Below, piece after piece: positions 1-11,155 of a stretch of 64,000 bases of DNA. Position 1 is the first letter of the stretch; each line of letters opens with the position of its first letter. This stretch comes from Uranotaenia lowii (taxonomy: Eukaryota; Arthropoda; Insecta; Diptera; Culicidae). The notes beneath the pieces were generated by a model. It saw nothing but the letters and a program-made list of their open reading frames with translations, did no database searches and was not told the DNA's origin. A program made the position numbers and the translations under genes. The DNA lies in NCBI RefSeq assembly GCF_029784155.1, contig NC_073692.1, forward strand, positions 153,232,334 to 153,296,333, given 5' to 3'.

Positions 1-335
1 CTGCTGCTCATCCTTAGCAGTTTTTTGGTCTTCTTTAGGTTCCGCTTGACAATAGCCCAGTATTTCTCAATTGGGCGGAGCTCTGGCGTGTTGGGGGGGG
101 GGGAGGGGGTTCTTGTCCTTGGGAACCACCTGCACGTTGTTGGCGGCGTACCACTCCATGGCCTTTTAACCGTAATGGCAAGATGCCAAAACAGTACGGA
201 ACAACCGTGTTTCTTCAGGAAAGGCAGCAGACGTTTATTCAAACACTCTTTCACGTAAATTTCTTAGTTGACAGTCCCGGAAGCTATGAAAATGCTGCTT
301 TTCAAGCCACAGGTACAGATGGCTTGCCAAACCAG

Positions 336-1007
336 CACTCAGAAAAATACTATTATACATGCCATAAGATTCTCTTATGAAGTGGCGCCATAAGAAAAAT
401 CATTGAAATTCATAAGGTTATCTTATGACGCGAATGAATTCTGCAGATGAACACCTACTTCAATGAGCGGTTGTTGCTTTTCATAAGAGGGTCTTATAAA
501 AACAGGATATGTCACGTTTGATGAGAATAATTCAAAACAATTAATGTTAAAATTTTACTTTATTGTTCAGCTAATTTGTTTGGAATTACATACATTGTGG
601 TCACCATCAGCAGCCCATCAAACCTCGGATCCAAAGAATTTGTTCGGCCGCATACGGTCCTTTGACCTTGGGTTTTTTTCCCCGGTCAACGTGCTGAAAA
701 GTAAACAAAAAACAAATTAGAGTTTACAAATATGTTTAACGATCACAAAAAATAAACTTTAATTCAAACTTATTATTTAGATGAATGAAATTAATAATTC
801 CACAACTTCGTTCCGAGATTCAAAACTGACTGATGGGATGAATGTGTTCATTATTTTTCCACAATGCCTTTTCTTCTATTTTTCATAAGAACTTCGTATG
901 AAAATTGAAACAATTTCATAAGACTCTTATGAAAAATGAGTTTGGACGCAATTAAAAGGTTCATAAGACGTATCTTATGAAAATTATAATAAGAATTTGC
1001 CTGAGTG
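336..1007. mobile_element. 672-bp CACTCAG-ended element nested in the mariner transposase
   Basis: Both ends carry the inverted repeat CACTCAG (336-342) / CTGAGTG (1001-1007). The element is flanked by AG on each side (334-335, 1008-1009). Removing the element and one AG restores an uninterrupted transposase reading frame across the junction, which independently confirms the ends. Six dyads of the form TTCATAAGA-N-TCTTATGAA cluster near the ends, at 363-380, 409-428 and 480-500, and at 882-902, 914-933 and 960-982. An internal minus-strand exon-like block lies at 607-693. CACT-starting termini, short target duplication and subterminal repeats fit the CMC (CACTA/Mirage/Chapaev) group, but no transposase is visible, so that placement is inference. 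Confidence 0.8.
607..693 (-). other. Candidate last exon inside the CACTCAG element
   Basis: On the minus strand a polypyrimidine stretch ends in TTTTCAG (700-694), a good splice acceptor. It is followed by 28 open codons beginning HVDRGKKPKVKGPYAAEQ and a TGA at 609-607. An AATAAA polyadenylation signal follows at 564-559. This is what the 3' end of a spliced gene looks like, and it is more GC-rich than the rest of the element. It may be the tail of the ancestral transposase or a captured host exon. I do not recognise the peptide. Confidence 0.4.
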
Positions 1008-1913
1008 AGGTATTTCTTCGCGAACTTTGTCAGTTTCATGTGCTTGAAAATATCTGCTACCTTTCCCCTTCCTTTTGCTGTATAAAACTCCTGTCCCGGA
1101 AGCTGCTTGTAATCGGCTTTGACGTAGGTTTCGTCGTCCATTATCACGCAGTCAAACTTCGTCAGCATCGTCGTGTACAGCCTCCGGGATCGCGCTCTGG
1201 CCGTCGTATTTTGTTCATCATCGCGATTTGGAGTCACTACCTTCTTGTAAGTCGATAGTTTGGCTCGTTTTTTGGCTCGATGCACGGTTGTAGACGATAA
1301 ACCCAGCTTATTTGCGGCATCTCGGAGAGAGAGGTTAGGGTTTCGCTTGAAACTACCGGCAACTCTCTTTGTCGTCTCACCGGCTTCCAATCCTTCCGAT
1401 CCAGAATTCCTGGCTGTCGACAAACGTTCCCCAAACACTTTAATCACATTTGTAACGGTTGATTTGGCAACTTTTAGCGATTTTGCCAGCTTTGCGCGCG
1501 AGTAGCTTGGATTTTCGCGATACGCGAGCAAAATTTTGATACGCTGCTCTTCTTCCTTGGACGGCATTTCGACAACTGAAGAGTGAATTCCAAAATCAAA
1601 ATAGGAGCAACATTCTACACACAAACACCTTCAAAATGAGGGGTGTTCAGGTTTTTTAAATGCAAAATTAAAAGAAATACGTCAAGTTGATATTGAACAA
1701 ATTTGAACCGTATCACCCTTTAATAATATAGATATCTAATCAAGGCATTTTGAGAATTATACGCTTTGAACATAAAACATAGAAAGAGTTTGAAATAATA
1801 ATTCAAGATTTTGATATTTTTTTTATAATTATATAGGTTATTTTTTAAATAAAACGTACAGAAGCTCAAATCAAAAACTTGGGTGGTTTTTGTTTCTAAT
1901 GCCGATGACATAG

Positions 1914-2049
1914 TGAGTGCGATGCGATGTGAACCGGCGAATGCGATTAAATGCGGCGAATCACATTTAGTGCAAATGTATGTGAATCGCTTAAACCTGA
2001 CATACTCAACGCGGCGAAGCAGATGTCAATTTGTTTCGCATCGCTCTCA
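1914..2049. repeat. Small inverted-repeat element (candidate MITE)
   Basis: GAGTGCGATGCGA at about 1914-1926 is mirrored by TCGCATCGCTCTC at about 2037-2049. The 110 bp between are unusually GC-rich for the region and repeat the word GCGAATC/GCGATT. No convincing target duplication is visible, so the limits are approximate. Confidence 0.35.
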
Positions 2050-2055
2050 GGCCTA

Positions 2056-5005
2056 AGGACTGTATTCGAAAAAAAATTGCAACACAATTATTTGTGAATA
2101 ACTTTTAAATGGATGGATGATAATTGATGAAACTATTAGTGATACCACCTAGTAATGTAATGTTTACATGTGCAAAAATTTGTGGCGATATGAATTCATT
2201 GACAAAATTGTTTGTGTAAGATTGTGAAAAATCATGGAAAGTCCCATTCAGAGACCCCAAAACACCTCGAAATCAACAGTGTGACTAAAGTTCATTCTAA
2301 ACGTCCTTAAGGATCTAACAGTGAGCTAAAATTTGAACAAAAGTAAAAATGATTAATTCCATGAAGGTATGGGAAGTGAGGGGTTTAACAAAGCGCCATC
2401 CGAGTCTCTAAATTGGAGGAGTGGTAAAGCAGGTCAATTTTTCTGTCTGATTCGTTCAACAAACAAAAAAGAACAATGTGTTCAAGAGATGAAAAAGTTG
2501 TCCACCGATAACACAAACAAAATACGGTGGTTAAATTGTGCGCAAAATGGTAGACCCGTAAGCGGAGTGAAATTTTGAAAAATTTCGTTACGGAATTCGA
2601 TATGAAGTTTTTGTTAACGGCATCTGGGGTCTAGGGGAACACCTGTTTTTCTTCTATGGCATTTTCAAAGGTTTCTGAAAGTTAACATTCTGTTTGAGTT
2701 GTATCTGGCATCGTGCCATTAAACGAAAACTGTGATGCAGTGGTATAAAATTAATAGGTTAAGCTGTTTTCTTGCAGAAGGTGGACGATCTGCTAAACTT
2801 GTCATAACTTCGATAAAAAAGAAAATTTTGAGTTTTTTTAAGGCCTTGATTAGCCTTGATTTAGATAAACGGTAATTCACGGTGTTCAATATAGATGGCA
2901 CATATGTATGTATGTATGTATTTCTACCACCCAGGTAGCAAGGCACAGCCGGTAGCAGCGAGCAACTTTTACTTTGCAACTTGTACAAGATTCATCAACT
3001 GAATGTGTTCAAAATGTCTTTGAATGGACTGTTACAAGGGATAAGAAACGTAAGCAGAGGCACTTACATTTCTAAATAGGGATAGGATCGAATGGTCTCC
3101 ATCGAAAATACAAATTAAACTTATCGAGCGTCTGGATCGAGCCATTGCAACGCAAAGCGCTCAGCTGGGTGGGGAGACGGACCCTTCCTCAATTCACGAT
3201 CCCTTGCTGGTGAGGTAGCCCAATGCTCTCCTCAAGAATCGCTTCAATCGGATGCCCGGGTGGCCCAACCCAAAACCCCAAAAAACATTTGAGAAAAATG
3301 ATAATTAAACTTATGACGAGTAAACAATAATAAAGCAGTGAAATAAAATGATAAATGAGTCAATACGTCGAACTAATAAAACATAATACTGATTGAAACA
3401 ATTAAAAGCATCAAATGCTCAAAGTTTAAGTATTTAAAAAGTAAAAGCTGAACGATGATAACAAATGGTTACATGAGAACCTTCAATAAGAATCTATTAT
3501 GTATGCCAATACGAAGATGTCAAATCTTAGGCGAGTTAAAAAGTTATTGATCTAAAAAATATTTCAAATCAAATCTAAGGAAAATGCTTCTAAAGTATTG
3601 ACGTTATCACATTTTTTAACACTGTTCAACTACTAGCGTGATAGAGTTTATGATATTCTTGTTCAAAATCAATTCATTTTTTTTATTCTACATATATAAA
3701 AACAAAGGTACACTTACCTGGAATTAGATGAACTACCTTCTCAGCTCTAGCTCTCGCCGTTACCATTAATCTGTAGAGCTGGATGCACCTGTCCATCGTA
3801 AAGTGCACACAATGTGACATATTTTACCGCCCTGCTAGTTTTTGATTCAAAATATGTAAATATTAAATTAGAATTTTCCAAAAAAAAAAAAAAAAATTTA
3901 TAAACAAAATTTTCAAAATTAAAATAAAACTAAACAAAACAACTCCACAGGTCACTAAAAGCTACACCATCTCAGCCACGAACACCTTAATATTAAACTA
4001 AAACGCGACCAAAAGAGTTTAGTCAAGTAGGTTCAGAATGCCAGTAACAACCCTTCAACTTTTAAACAAATTATACGATAAAACTCGCAACACACTCATA
4101 CCAGTTCACATATATTCTGTGAATATCCAATTTAATGTTCATTTGTAACTCATAACAGAAAAAAAATTACACTATAACCTTATTTCAATAAATTCATATA
4201 CAATACTTTCAAAAACTAACATAATTCATTATAATTTCATCAACCCTGGCTAAAGATACAAATTTATGTAGGATTAGGATTCTTTCCAATCTATTCAATG
4301 CAACTTTTATCATATTAACCAAGATTCACTATTAACCACCAGATGTCAATTGAAAAAAAATCCCCCACCAGATGTCGGTAGTAGGCGTTAAAAAAATAAT
4401 TATATTTAGTACTGATCTGTTATTACTCACCAGATGTCGGTAAAATCGTTACAAATATTCTAACTGTAATGACTACGGGTTACGCTATCTATGGAGCTTT
4501 TTTCATAGCTTGATTCACGCCATCTGTACTTTTTTTAAGCTCATCCCGAAATAGCAAAAACAAATGTCATCATCGAACCAAGGCAAGAAATTTTACAAAA
4601 TCAAAATCGATATTACCTGCAATTAGCGGAACCATTACCCAAAACTCCATTGCACTTGTATGCAGCTACACTTCACACGTAATTTCAAACTAAAAAAAAA
4701 TTGACAAACGCAATTTAACCACGTGAAATTCACTCTTAAATATCCTAAATTCAGAAACGCCTTCCACACGAACTAGGGTTGCCAGACCCATAATGTTCAA
4801 TATAGATGGCACATATGATGCCCAAAAATGTTAGTCAATGAACTTATTCATTAGTTCTTATCTCAAAAACTATTTTACAGATCGCCACAAATTTTTGCAC
4901 ATTTATTCATTACATTACTAGATAATATCACTGAATTTTTCATCCATCCGCTCAAAAGTTATAAAACTAAAGTGTTGCTTTTTTTCATAGTATGGCAGCC
5001 TTAAC
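2056..5005. mobile_element. Diverged long-terminal-inverted-repeat element (Tc1/mariner-like ends), split by a retroposon
   Basis: About 160 bp starting near 2056 (GTATTCGAAAAAAAATTGC...) is repeated, inverted and diverged, at about 4840-5005 (complement reads CTATGAAAAAAAGCAACAC). The best matching blocks are GGATGGATGA, CTAGTAATGTAATG and ATGTGCAAAAATTTGTGGCG. Once the retroposon at 2907-4793 is removed, the element is about 1.05 kb. A run at 2230-2640 on the plus strand has short open stretches in several frames and may be a decayed transposase, but no catalytic motif can be assigned. The A-rich inverted ends suggest a Tc1/mariner relative (inference). Confidence 0.5.
2907..4793 (-). mobile_element. 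1.9-kb non-autonomous retroposon with 24-bp target duplications
   Basis: A 24-bp word starting TGTTCAATATAGATGG and ending CACATATG occurs exactly at 2883-2906 and 4794-4817, bracketing this segment. Read on the minus strand, the insert begins near 4793 with GTCTGGCAACCCTAG and ends in a (CATA)n tail at 2907-2920. Long target duplications plus a simple-repeat tail are the signature of target-primed reverse transcription by a LINE. No reverse transcriptase or endonuclease motif is visible. Two minus-strand segments look like exon/donor junctions: one near 4617 (ATTGCAG followed by GTAATA) and one near 3718 (ATTCCAG followed by GTAAGT). The more GC-rich block at 3110-3280 is the closest to coding-like sequence. 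The element could be a HAL-type LINE derivative or a retroposed transcript. Confidence 0.7.
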
Positions 5006-6340
5006 CTTTGTTTTATTCCATAAAATAAGTAGAATTTTTAAATAACTATCAGCTTTGTCATGTAAAATTTTAAAGTTTCTAGTATTTTTTATTAAAAAAT
5101 TCATGAAAATATTTTCAGAGAATTTGAAATTTTGCAAAAACATCAATAGGCGCATTTAGCCCACACGTTTTGAGGTTCGCCAATGTAGACAACATTTATA
5201 TTTAAATCGTTTATCGAAAACTTCAAGGGATTTCAACACGAAAGCTACCTCAATTTTCGACTTTCGAACGCCGGAAAAAAATTTAGCAAGGAAAAAAAGC
5301 CGAGTATCGATTTAAGATCGCTTAAAAACAAGAATCTGAATTAACATTTATTGCCATCCATTTGATCATAAAAACTCGCGTTCGATGCTGTTGAAATTCG
5401 CTGATAGATTTACCGTTTTTTTTTTGTAATTTTTGCCGTGAACTTTCCAAAAACGATATTTACACGCTCTATCGAGAATACTCTATATCAGCCAAATTTT
5501 ACTCAAAACGAACTTTGTGTTATTTTGAAATATTAAATATGCACTTTTCATCTAAATCTTACAGGGGTGTGGAGCATAAAGAAGCTTTTGATATTTATTC
5601 CAGTCTTATTCAATCCAAATAAACTGTTTCATTGGATTATACGTTGAATTTTCAAACCGAGATGATGGTATGTTCTCTTGAATTTATTTTTTACTTTATT
5701 ATGTATAAGCCAATCCAATTGAAAGAAATTTTTAATTGTTTTTTTTTTCGAATTCTTGATTGATTTTTTAAGAGTGAGTGTGATTTGTACGTTCATATCT
5801 TGTGTCATAATACAAAGTTATAAACTAAACAATTCTGGTTAACTTTATTACACTATAAGTTATAAAACTAAATTTTATTTGATAAATTTGATAAATGAAA
5901 TGCTGACTTATTATTTTCGAAGTATAAAACTGATTTCAACACTCTCAAGTTTAATACAAGAGAATATGTGCTTTAAAAAAATGTAAAGATCAATTTTATC
6001 TTGAATTATGAATTCAGGATATCTTGACCGGCGATTTGCAGCAAATCTAAGCGCCAACTGGTTTTCATGTACAGAACAAAAGGTGATGATTACTATTTTT
6101 CATCATGACAATAAATACAAATTGTTTAAAATGTGTACGTTTTTGGAGAAACAGTAAATTTTCTGCCAGTTATATTGACTAAATTTAATAAAACATCAAA
6201 GGGGAACATAACATTGAGATCTGGTGTAAACTCGAAAAAAATGGCCAAAAATCGACTTTCTGGAACTAGCAAGTAAATTCCAGAAAGTCGGTTTTTGACC
6301 CAAAATTTTGTTTTGGGATAATATCAAATCTAGAAGTTTC
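5006..6340. other. AT-rich intergenic DNA, no gene seen
   Basis: No credible ORF or RNA gene. A short block at 5150-5200 (GCGCATTTAGCCC) resembles 54390-54410 and may be a scrap of a shared repeat. At 6246-6265 and 6278-6297 there is a 20-bp inverted repeat with one mismatch around a 12-bp loop. Confidence 0.5.
6246..6297. repeat. Strong hairpin (20-bp arms, 12-nt loop)
   Basis: CAAAAATCGACTTTCTGGAA at 6246-6265 is mirrored by TTCCAGAAAGTCGGTTTTTG at 6278-6297. The only mismatch is an A/G position that would be a G-U pair in RNA. Probably the core of a foldback or MITE sequence. Confidence 0.75.
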
Positions 6341-6344
6341 ATAC

Positions 6345-6575
6345 GTTTCTAAGTCATTTTGGCATCCAAATTAAAATTTCGATTTTTCCTAATTGTTTTT
6401 TTCCCCTTTAGTGATTTTTGAGGGTCAAAACCCAAACTTTGAGTTCTTTGAGGCACCCATTAATCAAGCCCGATTGAGCTGAAGTTCTTTACTGGTCAGT
6501 TTTTCGGGCCAATCTACATATATGGTCGGTTTACAAAATTTGATCATGATTTTTATCCTCATATATCCACCCTTA
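6345..6575 (+). repeat. Dispersed repeat, copy 1 (partner at 34195)
   Basis: Aligns in the same orientation with 34195-34395. Shared landmarks in the same order are CATTTTGGCATC / CATTTGGCATC, GATTTTTGAGGGTC, AATCAAG...CGAT(T/A)GAGCTGAA and ATTTGATCATGATTTTT. Divergence is roughly a quarter of positions by eye. No coding potential. It is a piece of an unidentified interspersed family. Confidence 0.6.
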
Positions 6576-8649
6576 TAACTGTACTCGAAACGACTTTCTC
6601 CTTCAAGTAAGTTGACGATACTACGAATAATAATGGTGGGCTTATAAAAAAAAAAGAAAAACTAACTGAAAATGCATGCATGATCATGATCCGAACATAC
6701 CCTAATCGTATCCAACTCTTCGATTGCGTTAGCTGCCGATTCGTTTTCATTTTATAGGAGCTAGATCCCGTGTTCATTACCGCACACACCCTTCCCTAGG
6801 ACTTTAAATGTGAATGCTTGAACAGATGGCAGTTTCTTGTTCGGAATATATGTAAAACTAATTCCAGAAAGATTTTCCGACTGATGATAGTTGACACAAC
6901 ACATTTTCCGTTCGGAAAACTTAAATTTAACATGAAGTAAACTTTGAACAGATATAAACACAGTTCCGAAAGCAGAATTTCATTTTTTTCAGCATATTCT
7001 ACTATCCGATGTTAAGAAATGTTCCATTTTACACCGAAATTTTTAAAATTTGTCTAATGTTTAAACAAAAATACCTTGCGTTTAGACATTTGTGCTCATA
7101 ACCACATAATTTTGATCGCAGTGCTCTCTGAGTGTCATTTTGAGCAGATAATCAATTCAACCAGGATTGGCGATTTGCAGGACGCTCAAAGTGCACTGCG
7201 ATCAAAATGATGAGGATAGAAGTTCTTATGTCTGAATGCTTATTATTATTCCAAAACAAAGTTCATTTGCACTGCATTTCATTTATGGAACATTTACTTT
7301 TAGATATGCACCGAGTTTAAAAGAAAACATTTTTGTGGACAAGAAAAATTGCAGCCAAAAGAGTTTGGATTATGCACGTTAATTGTAAAAATACCCAGAG
7401 CTTTCAGATTTTTTAAAAATTTTATTTTTTTTTTAATTTTATATACTTTTGGATCTTTGACTTGAACAATCTATGAGTTCAATAATGATCCGATCAATCG
7501 TCATGTCACTAAGCCTTTTTTGAACGATTTTACAGGATCTAAAATTGTCCGATCTAAAATCACGTTTATTTTTTATAATAGAATGTGTATTTGTAATGTG
7601 TAATGTAATGTGTATTTGTAATGTGTAGTGTAATGTGTAGTGTAATGTGTAATGTGTAGACGGACTAAACTTTAAACAAATCAATTGCTTCTGTAATAGA
7701 TATTTCTTGGTTCGGATTCGAAATCTCAACGGAATTTTATTTAAAAAATTACGAAAATTTACAAATGCGTAAAAGTATTAAAATTACTAAATTGAAGGTT
7801 TTCTTAAAAGATTAAGTCATTTTAATTTTCTGAAAATTCGCAGATTTTTCAAAAAAAAACATTATCAGAAACAAATTGTATTGAAAACTGTGTTAAAAAC
7901 AGCTATCGTCCAAGGAGTATTAAAAGAAGGTTGAGCCCAGGTAGCCCTGCTCTAGTATCGGTACATACCGCGACATCACAATCACTAAAATCTTTTGATT
8001 TACAAGGAAGCTTCCATTTTTCTTTGATAACTCGAAGAATCTGCTGGAATTTTCCACTTTGTAAGCATGTTTTTCTAGAATGGTTCTTATTCTTCAAGAT
8101 TCGTACTTAGAAAGTTGGATTTAATTTATCTAACCAGGTTTGCCTAGTTGGAAAACCACGTTGAGTGCTGAAAAGATCAAGTTTTGTAACGTGTGTCATG
8201 CACAATTTTATGTAATTCCAAAAATTCCCTTGAGAATCCATTAACTAACAACAACTACACAGCTACACCTATTCACTACGGTAGGAATTAAATTTTCGTT
8301 AAATTTTTGCAAGTTCAAAACACAGATCGAAATTAAACTACTAAGGGAACGATACCATCAAATGATAAAGCTTTGAAAAAATTAATGATTTTTTTGATAA
8401 AAACTGTATGAAAAACGAAATTCAGGATGATAACTTTCACCACTTTTGAATTTGTCATATTTATAACGTTATTGGAACAAATCCTTTGAAAGATGATTTC
8501 ATATATAATGGAATGGACAATTTTGACAACCAACTTGATTTTTTTTCTATGGCATCTTAATAATGAATGAATTTTCCGATTTTTTGTATGTTAGTTCCAG
8601 AAGATGATATTGTTATTTTTGTTGTTATCATTAAAATTTATTCCAATTT
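6576..8649. other. AT-rich intergenic DNA with one short tandem repeat
   Basis: No credible gene. The reading frames here are short and of biased composition. The only structure is the TAATGTGTAGTG-type tandem repeat at 7583-7660. Confidence 0.5.
7583..7660. repeat. Short tandem repeat of TAATGTGTA units
   Basis: About seven imperfect copies of TGTAATGTGTA with TTT or GTG spacers. This is simple-sequence DNA. The minus-strand frame through it encodes a repetitive HYTLHYTLHYTL peptide by chance. Confidence 0.8.
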
Positions 8650-9000
8650 CGACTCACTCAAACCAACTTTGAATCACTCAACTTGGCCCGCGCGTCGCTA
8701 CTAGAACGGCAAACTTTTTCTGCGGCTTTGGCGGTAGGGAAAAACTCCGAAGAGAGTTTTCTCACCATAGCAACTTTTTCCCCGGTCGGTCGGTGGAAAG
8801 CACTTAGGCTTTTCCGTCTTACGACGACGACGTCGAAGACGCACACATTTTTGTTCCGTGTTTCGTTTTTCAACAAGACAAAGTTTCCGCAAATTGTTAT
8901 TTGACTCACGGAGTCTCAAAAACATGAGGCATGGAAAAACATGAACCTTGCCGTAAATATTGTAGGTATTGCGTGGCAACAAAGAGTTCAAGCCACAAAC
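8650..9000. other. GC-richer island without a recognisable gene
   Basis: This stretch (CCCGCGCGTCGC, ACGACGACGACGTCG and CGGTCGGTCGG words) stands out from the AT-rich flanks and is open in several frames on both strands. None of the predicted peptides is recognisable. It may be regulatory DNA, an untranslated exon or decayed coding sequence. Confidence 0.3.
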
Positions 9001-10013
9001 CGGCAGGCAATAAGCATCATCATCCAAGATACTTTTATAGGGAAATGATTTCAAATTTGAACACAAAAATCGGCTTTCACAAATTTCTTCTAAATTAATT
9101 TTTTTCATCAGTTTTTATTACAAAAAAAACCCGTGCTAAGAATAATAGAAAAATTTCCAAATGTGAAAAATGCATTACCAAAATTGTTATCCATATCATC
9201 ATATATATCACTATGCATGATGCATGTCCGTCGACGGTTTTATGAATTTTCATTCCACCCTGCATAAGTGTATACTTTTAAATTAGTCTCCTCTGCGTGT
9301 CCCCCAAAAGAGCATCCCGAGATCAGCGAACTGAAATGCGTTCTAGATTCGCAAATTCTCTGATAAAGTGAAACCTTCGAGTCTCGAGAATTTTAAGCTT
9401 TGGCAAACAAAGGGCAGTTTATTTGGCTTAATTCAGCCAACCATCAGTCGTTGGCCCAGTTTGGCAGATGCAAGTGAACCAGAATGAAAAGTTGAGAACC
9501 AAAGTGCAGTCAGTAGAGGGAAAAAGAACGAGAAAATAAATAAAAACTTTTGCTCAATCCTGCCTGCCTTGGTGGGAATCAGCATCAGCAGCCAGATGAT
9601 TCGGAGAAAGCGCATTTTTCTTGAATCGAAAATATTTTGAGCAAAAAATAAACCAAATTGGGGTGGGGTGTGGGATAAACAAGAAAAACAGCGCAGCTGA
9701 TGTTTTCTTCGCTCTTACCAATTCAGTGGCGCCGGATTGAGAAATTATGTTTGTGTCAGGTGTTACTTTTTCCTCAGAATATTAGTAAACAGAGGCTGCC
9801 GCCAAAATAATCCCATATGTAAAAGCATCGAATAAGAAAACCGCTTTAAGGGTTTTTTTTTTAAATATGGGACAAACATGTTTAGGAAATTGTCTGTCCC
9901 TTATAAAAATGTTGAATTGCTGTTGAATTTTCGATATACATTTTTAGTTAAAGTATTTTGAAAATCATTTAGGAAAGTATGTAATTTTTACTCACGTATC
10001 CGGAATGAATGAA
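9001..10013. other. Intergenic DNA, no gene seen
   Basis: Moderate AT content, no domain-like ORF and no obvious repeats. The region ends at the target duplication of the hAT element. Confidence 0.5.
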
Positions 10014-10021
10014 GAATAAAG

Positions 10022-11155
10022 TAGAGATGTACCGAATATTCGGCGCCGGATACCGCCAAAAAACCGTTAAGCCGAATATTCGGCTCACCGAATAGTTGAG
10101 CTAAGTATTCGGCCGAATAGGCCGAATAGGCCGAATATCTACTGTGGACTTGTAAATTTTGCAATTTTTTTTGGATAATTTATAAAATATCCAAAAGTAA
10201 TGTTGAAAAAGCCTCACAATCATAGAAAACTTATGGTTTCAGCAGTTTTTAGGAGGAAGAATGACCTTAAAGGATAAATTCCTATAAAAAAGGAAAAAGA
10301 TGGATTCAGTAAAACATTTAAGGTGTACCCGCGTATCTTTCACTGAAGATCGTGCAGAAGAATGCTGAACGATATCGTTTTATACTTTGGTTATAGTTTA
10401 TTTCAGATTATCTGGATATATTCCGGCTTGCCCATAAATCCAGTATAGAATCCAGATAAGTCAAATCTTGCCGGGATGTCCAGATATTGTTTTAAACTTC
10501 CCGAGTTTTGCTCGGGTTTATTCAGATCATTTGCTTAATCGAATAAAAAAATCAAATTCCTCTTTAATTTTTTAAAATGTCGTGTTCAATAACGATTTTT
10601 CAAAAATTAATAAAATATACATAAATTTTACTCTTTAATTTTTTTTTTCAAAAATCGTCCTGAATGCCTGACCGTGTGGATACGTGAGGTTGAAAGTATG
10701 GTATGCTTAGAGTTAGAGGTCATCTATTTTTTCAACAACTATTTTGAAGATATCTTGCTCAAATTCCTTCATCTTATTCAATATCAGAAAAACAATTTCA
10801 AAAAGCTTGGCATCTGTTTCGACACGTTTTATCCCAGATTTCACAGGAACGCATTCTCTTTGGTGATAAACGCCATAGAAACGACGAGTCATCAGATGTC
10901 TTTTCAGTTATTGGTGACATTTTAAAAATCTGAAAGACCTCTACTTATAAAATATCTTGTAATACATCATCTGATAATATCATCTGGTATTAATATGGAA
11001 GAAATAGAAAGCATTGAAATAATCGCTTAAGTTTTTTTTTTTTTATTAAAAACTCAATAGAATATTCGACCGAATATTCGTTTGGCCGAATAGTTGAAAA
11101 GGTTAATATTCGGTATTCGGCCGTTCGCCGAACACCACTATTCGGTACATCTCTA
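10022..11155. mobile_element. Non-autonomous hAT element, complete, with 8-bp target duplication
   Basis: The ends are inverted: TAGAGATGTACCGAATA at 10022 and its complement TATTCGGTACATCTCTA ending at 11155. The octamer GAATAAAG flanks it exactly on both sides (10014-10021 and 11156-11163). Subterminal DNA at both ends is packed with CCGAATA / TATTCGG words (10040-10137, 11060-11147). An 8-bp duplication, TA(G)AG(A)TG-type termini and subterminal repeats are diagnostic of the hAT superfamily. The 900-bp interior has one 83-codon frame (10674-10925) that I do not recognise and no transposase motifs, so this is an internally deleted or captured-sequence derivative. Confidence 0.9.

Larger units (their letters stand above)
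1..1567 (-). pseudogene. Broken mariner-type (DD37E-like) transposase, interrupted by an insertion
   Basis: Cut-and-paste transposase of the Tc1/mariner superfamily, read on the minus strand from an ATG at 1567. The N-terminal half (1567 to about 1008) opens with MPSKEEEQRIKILLAYREN and has two helix-turn-helix-like stretches (SRAKLAKSLKVAKSTVTNVI; LSLRDAANKLGLSSTTVHRA). The first catalytic aspartate follows in CVIMDDETYVKADY. Coding then stops at 1008 because a 672-bp element is inserted. It resumes at 335 with VWQAICTCGLKS, continues in shifted frames (FLKKHGCSVLFW) and ends at the window edge with PELRPIEKYWAIVKRNLKK, which holds the final glutamate. The segment that should carry the second aspartate (FWPD-like in relatives) is damaged by a small deletion, and there are stops and frameshifts. 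The copy is dead. Family placement rests on the motifs and on resemblance to mosquito ITmD37E elements. The other terminus lies before position 1. Confidence 0.85.

Noticed and set aside
2883..4817. LTR retrotransposon with LTRs starting TGTTCAATA
   Set aside because: The identity between the two copies stops after exactly 24 bp, so they are target duplications, not LTRs.
7439..7729. Repetitive HYTLHYTL protein
   Set aside because: Direct product of the TAATGTGTAGTG tandem repeat, with no start context or conservation argument.
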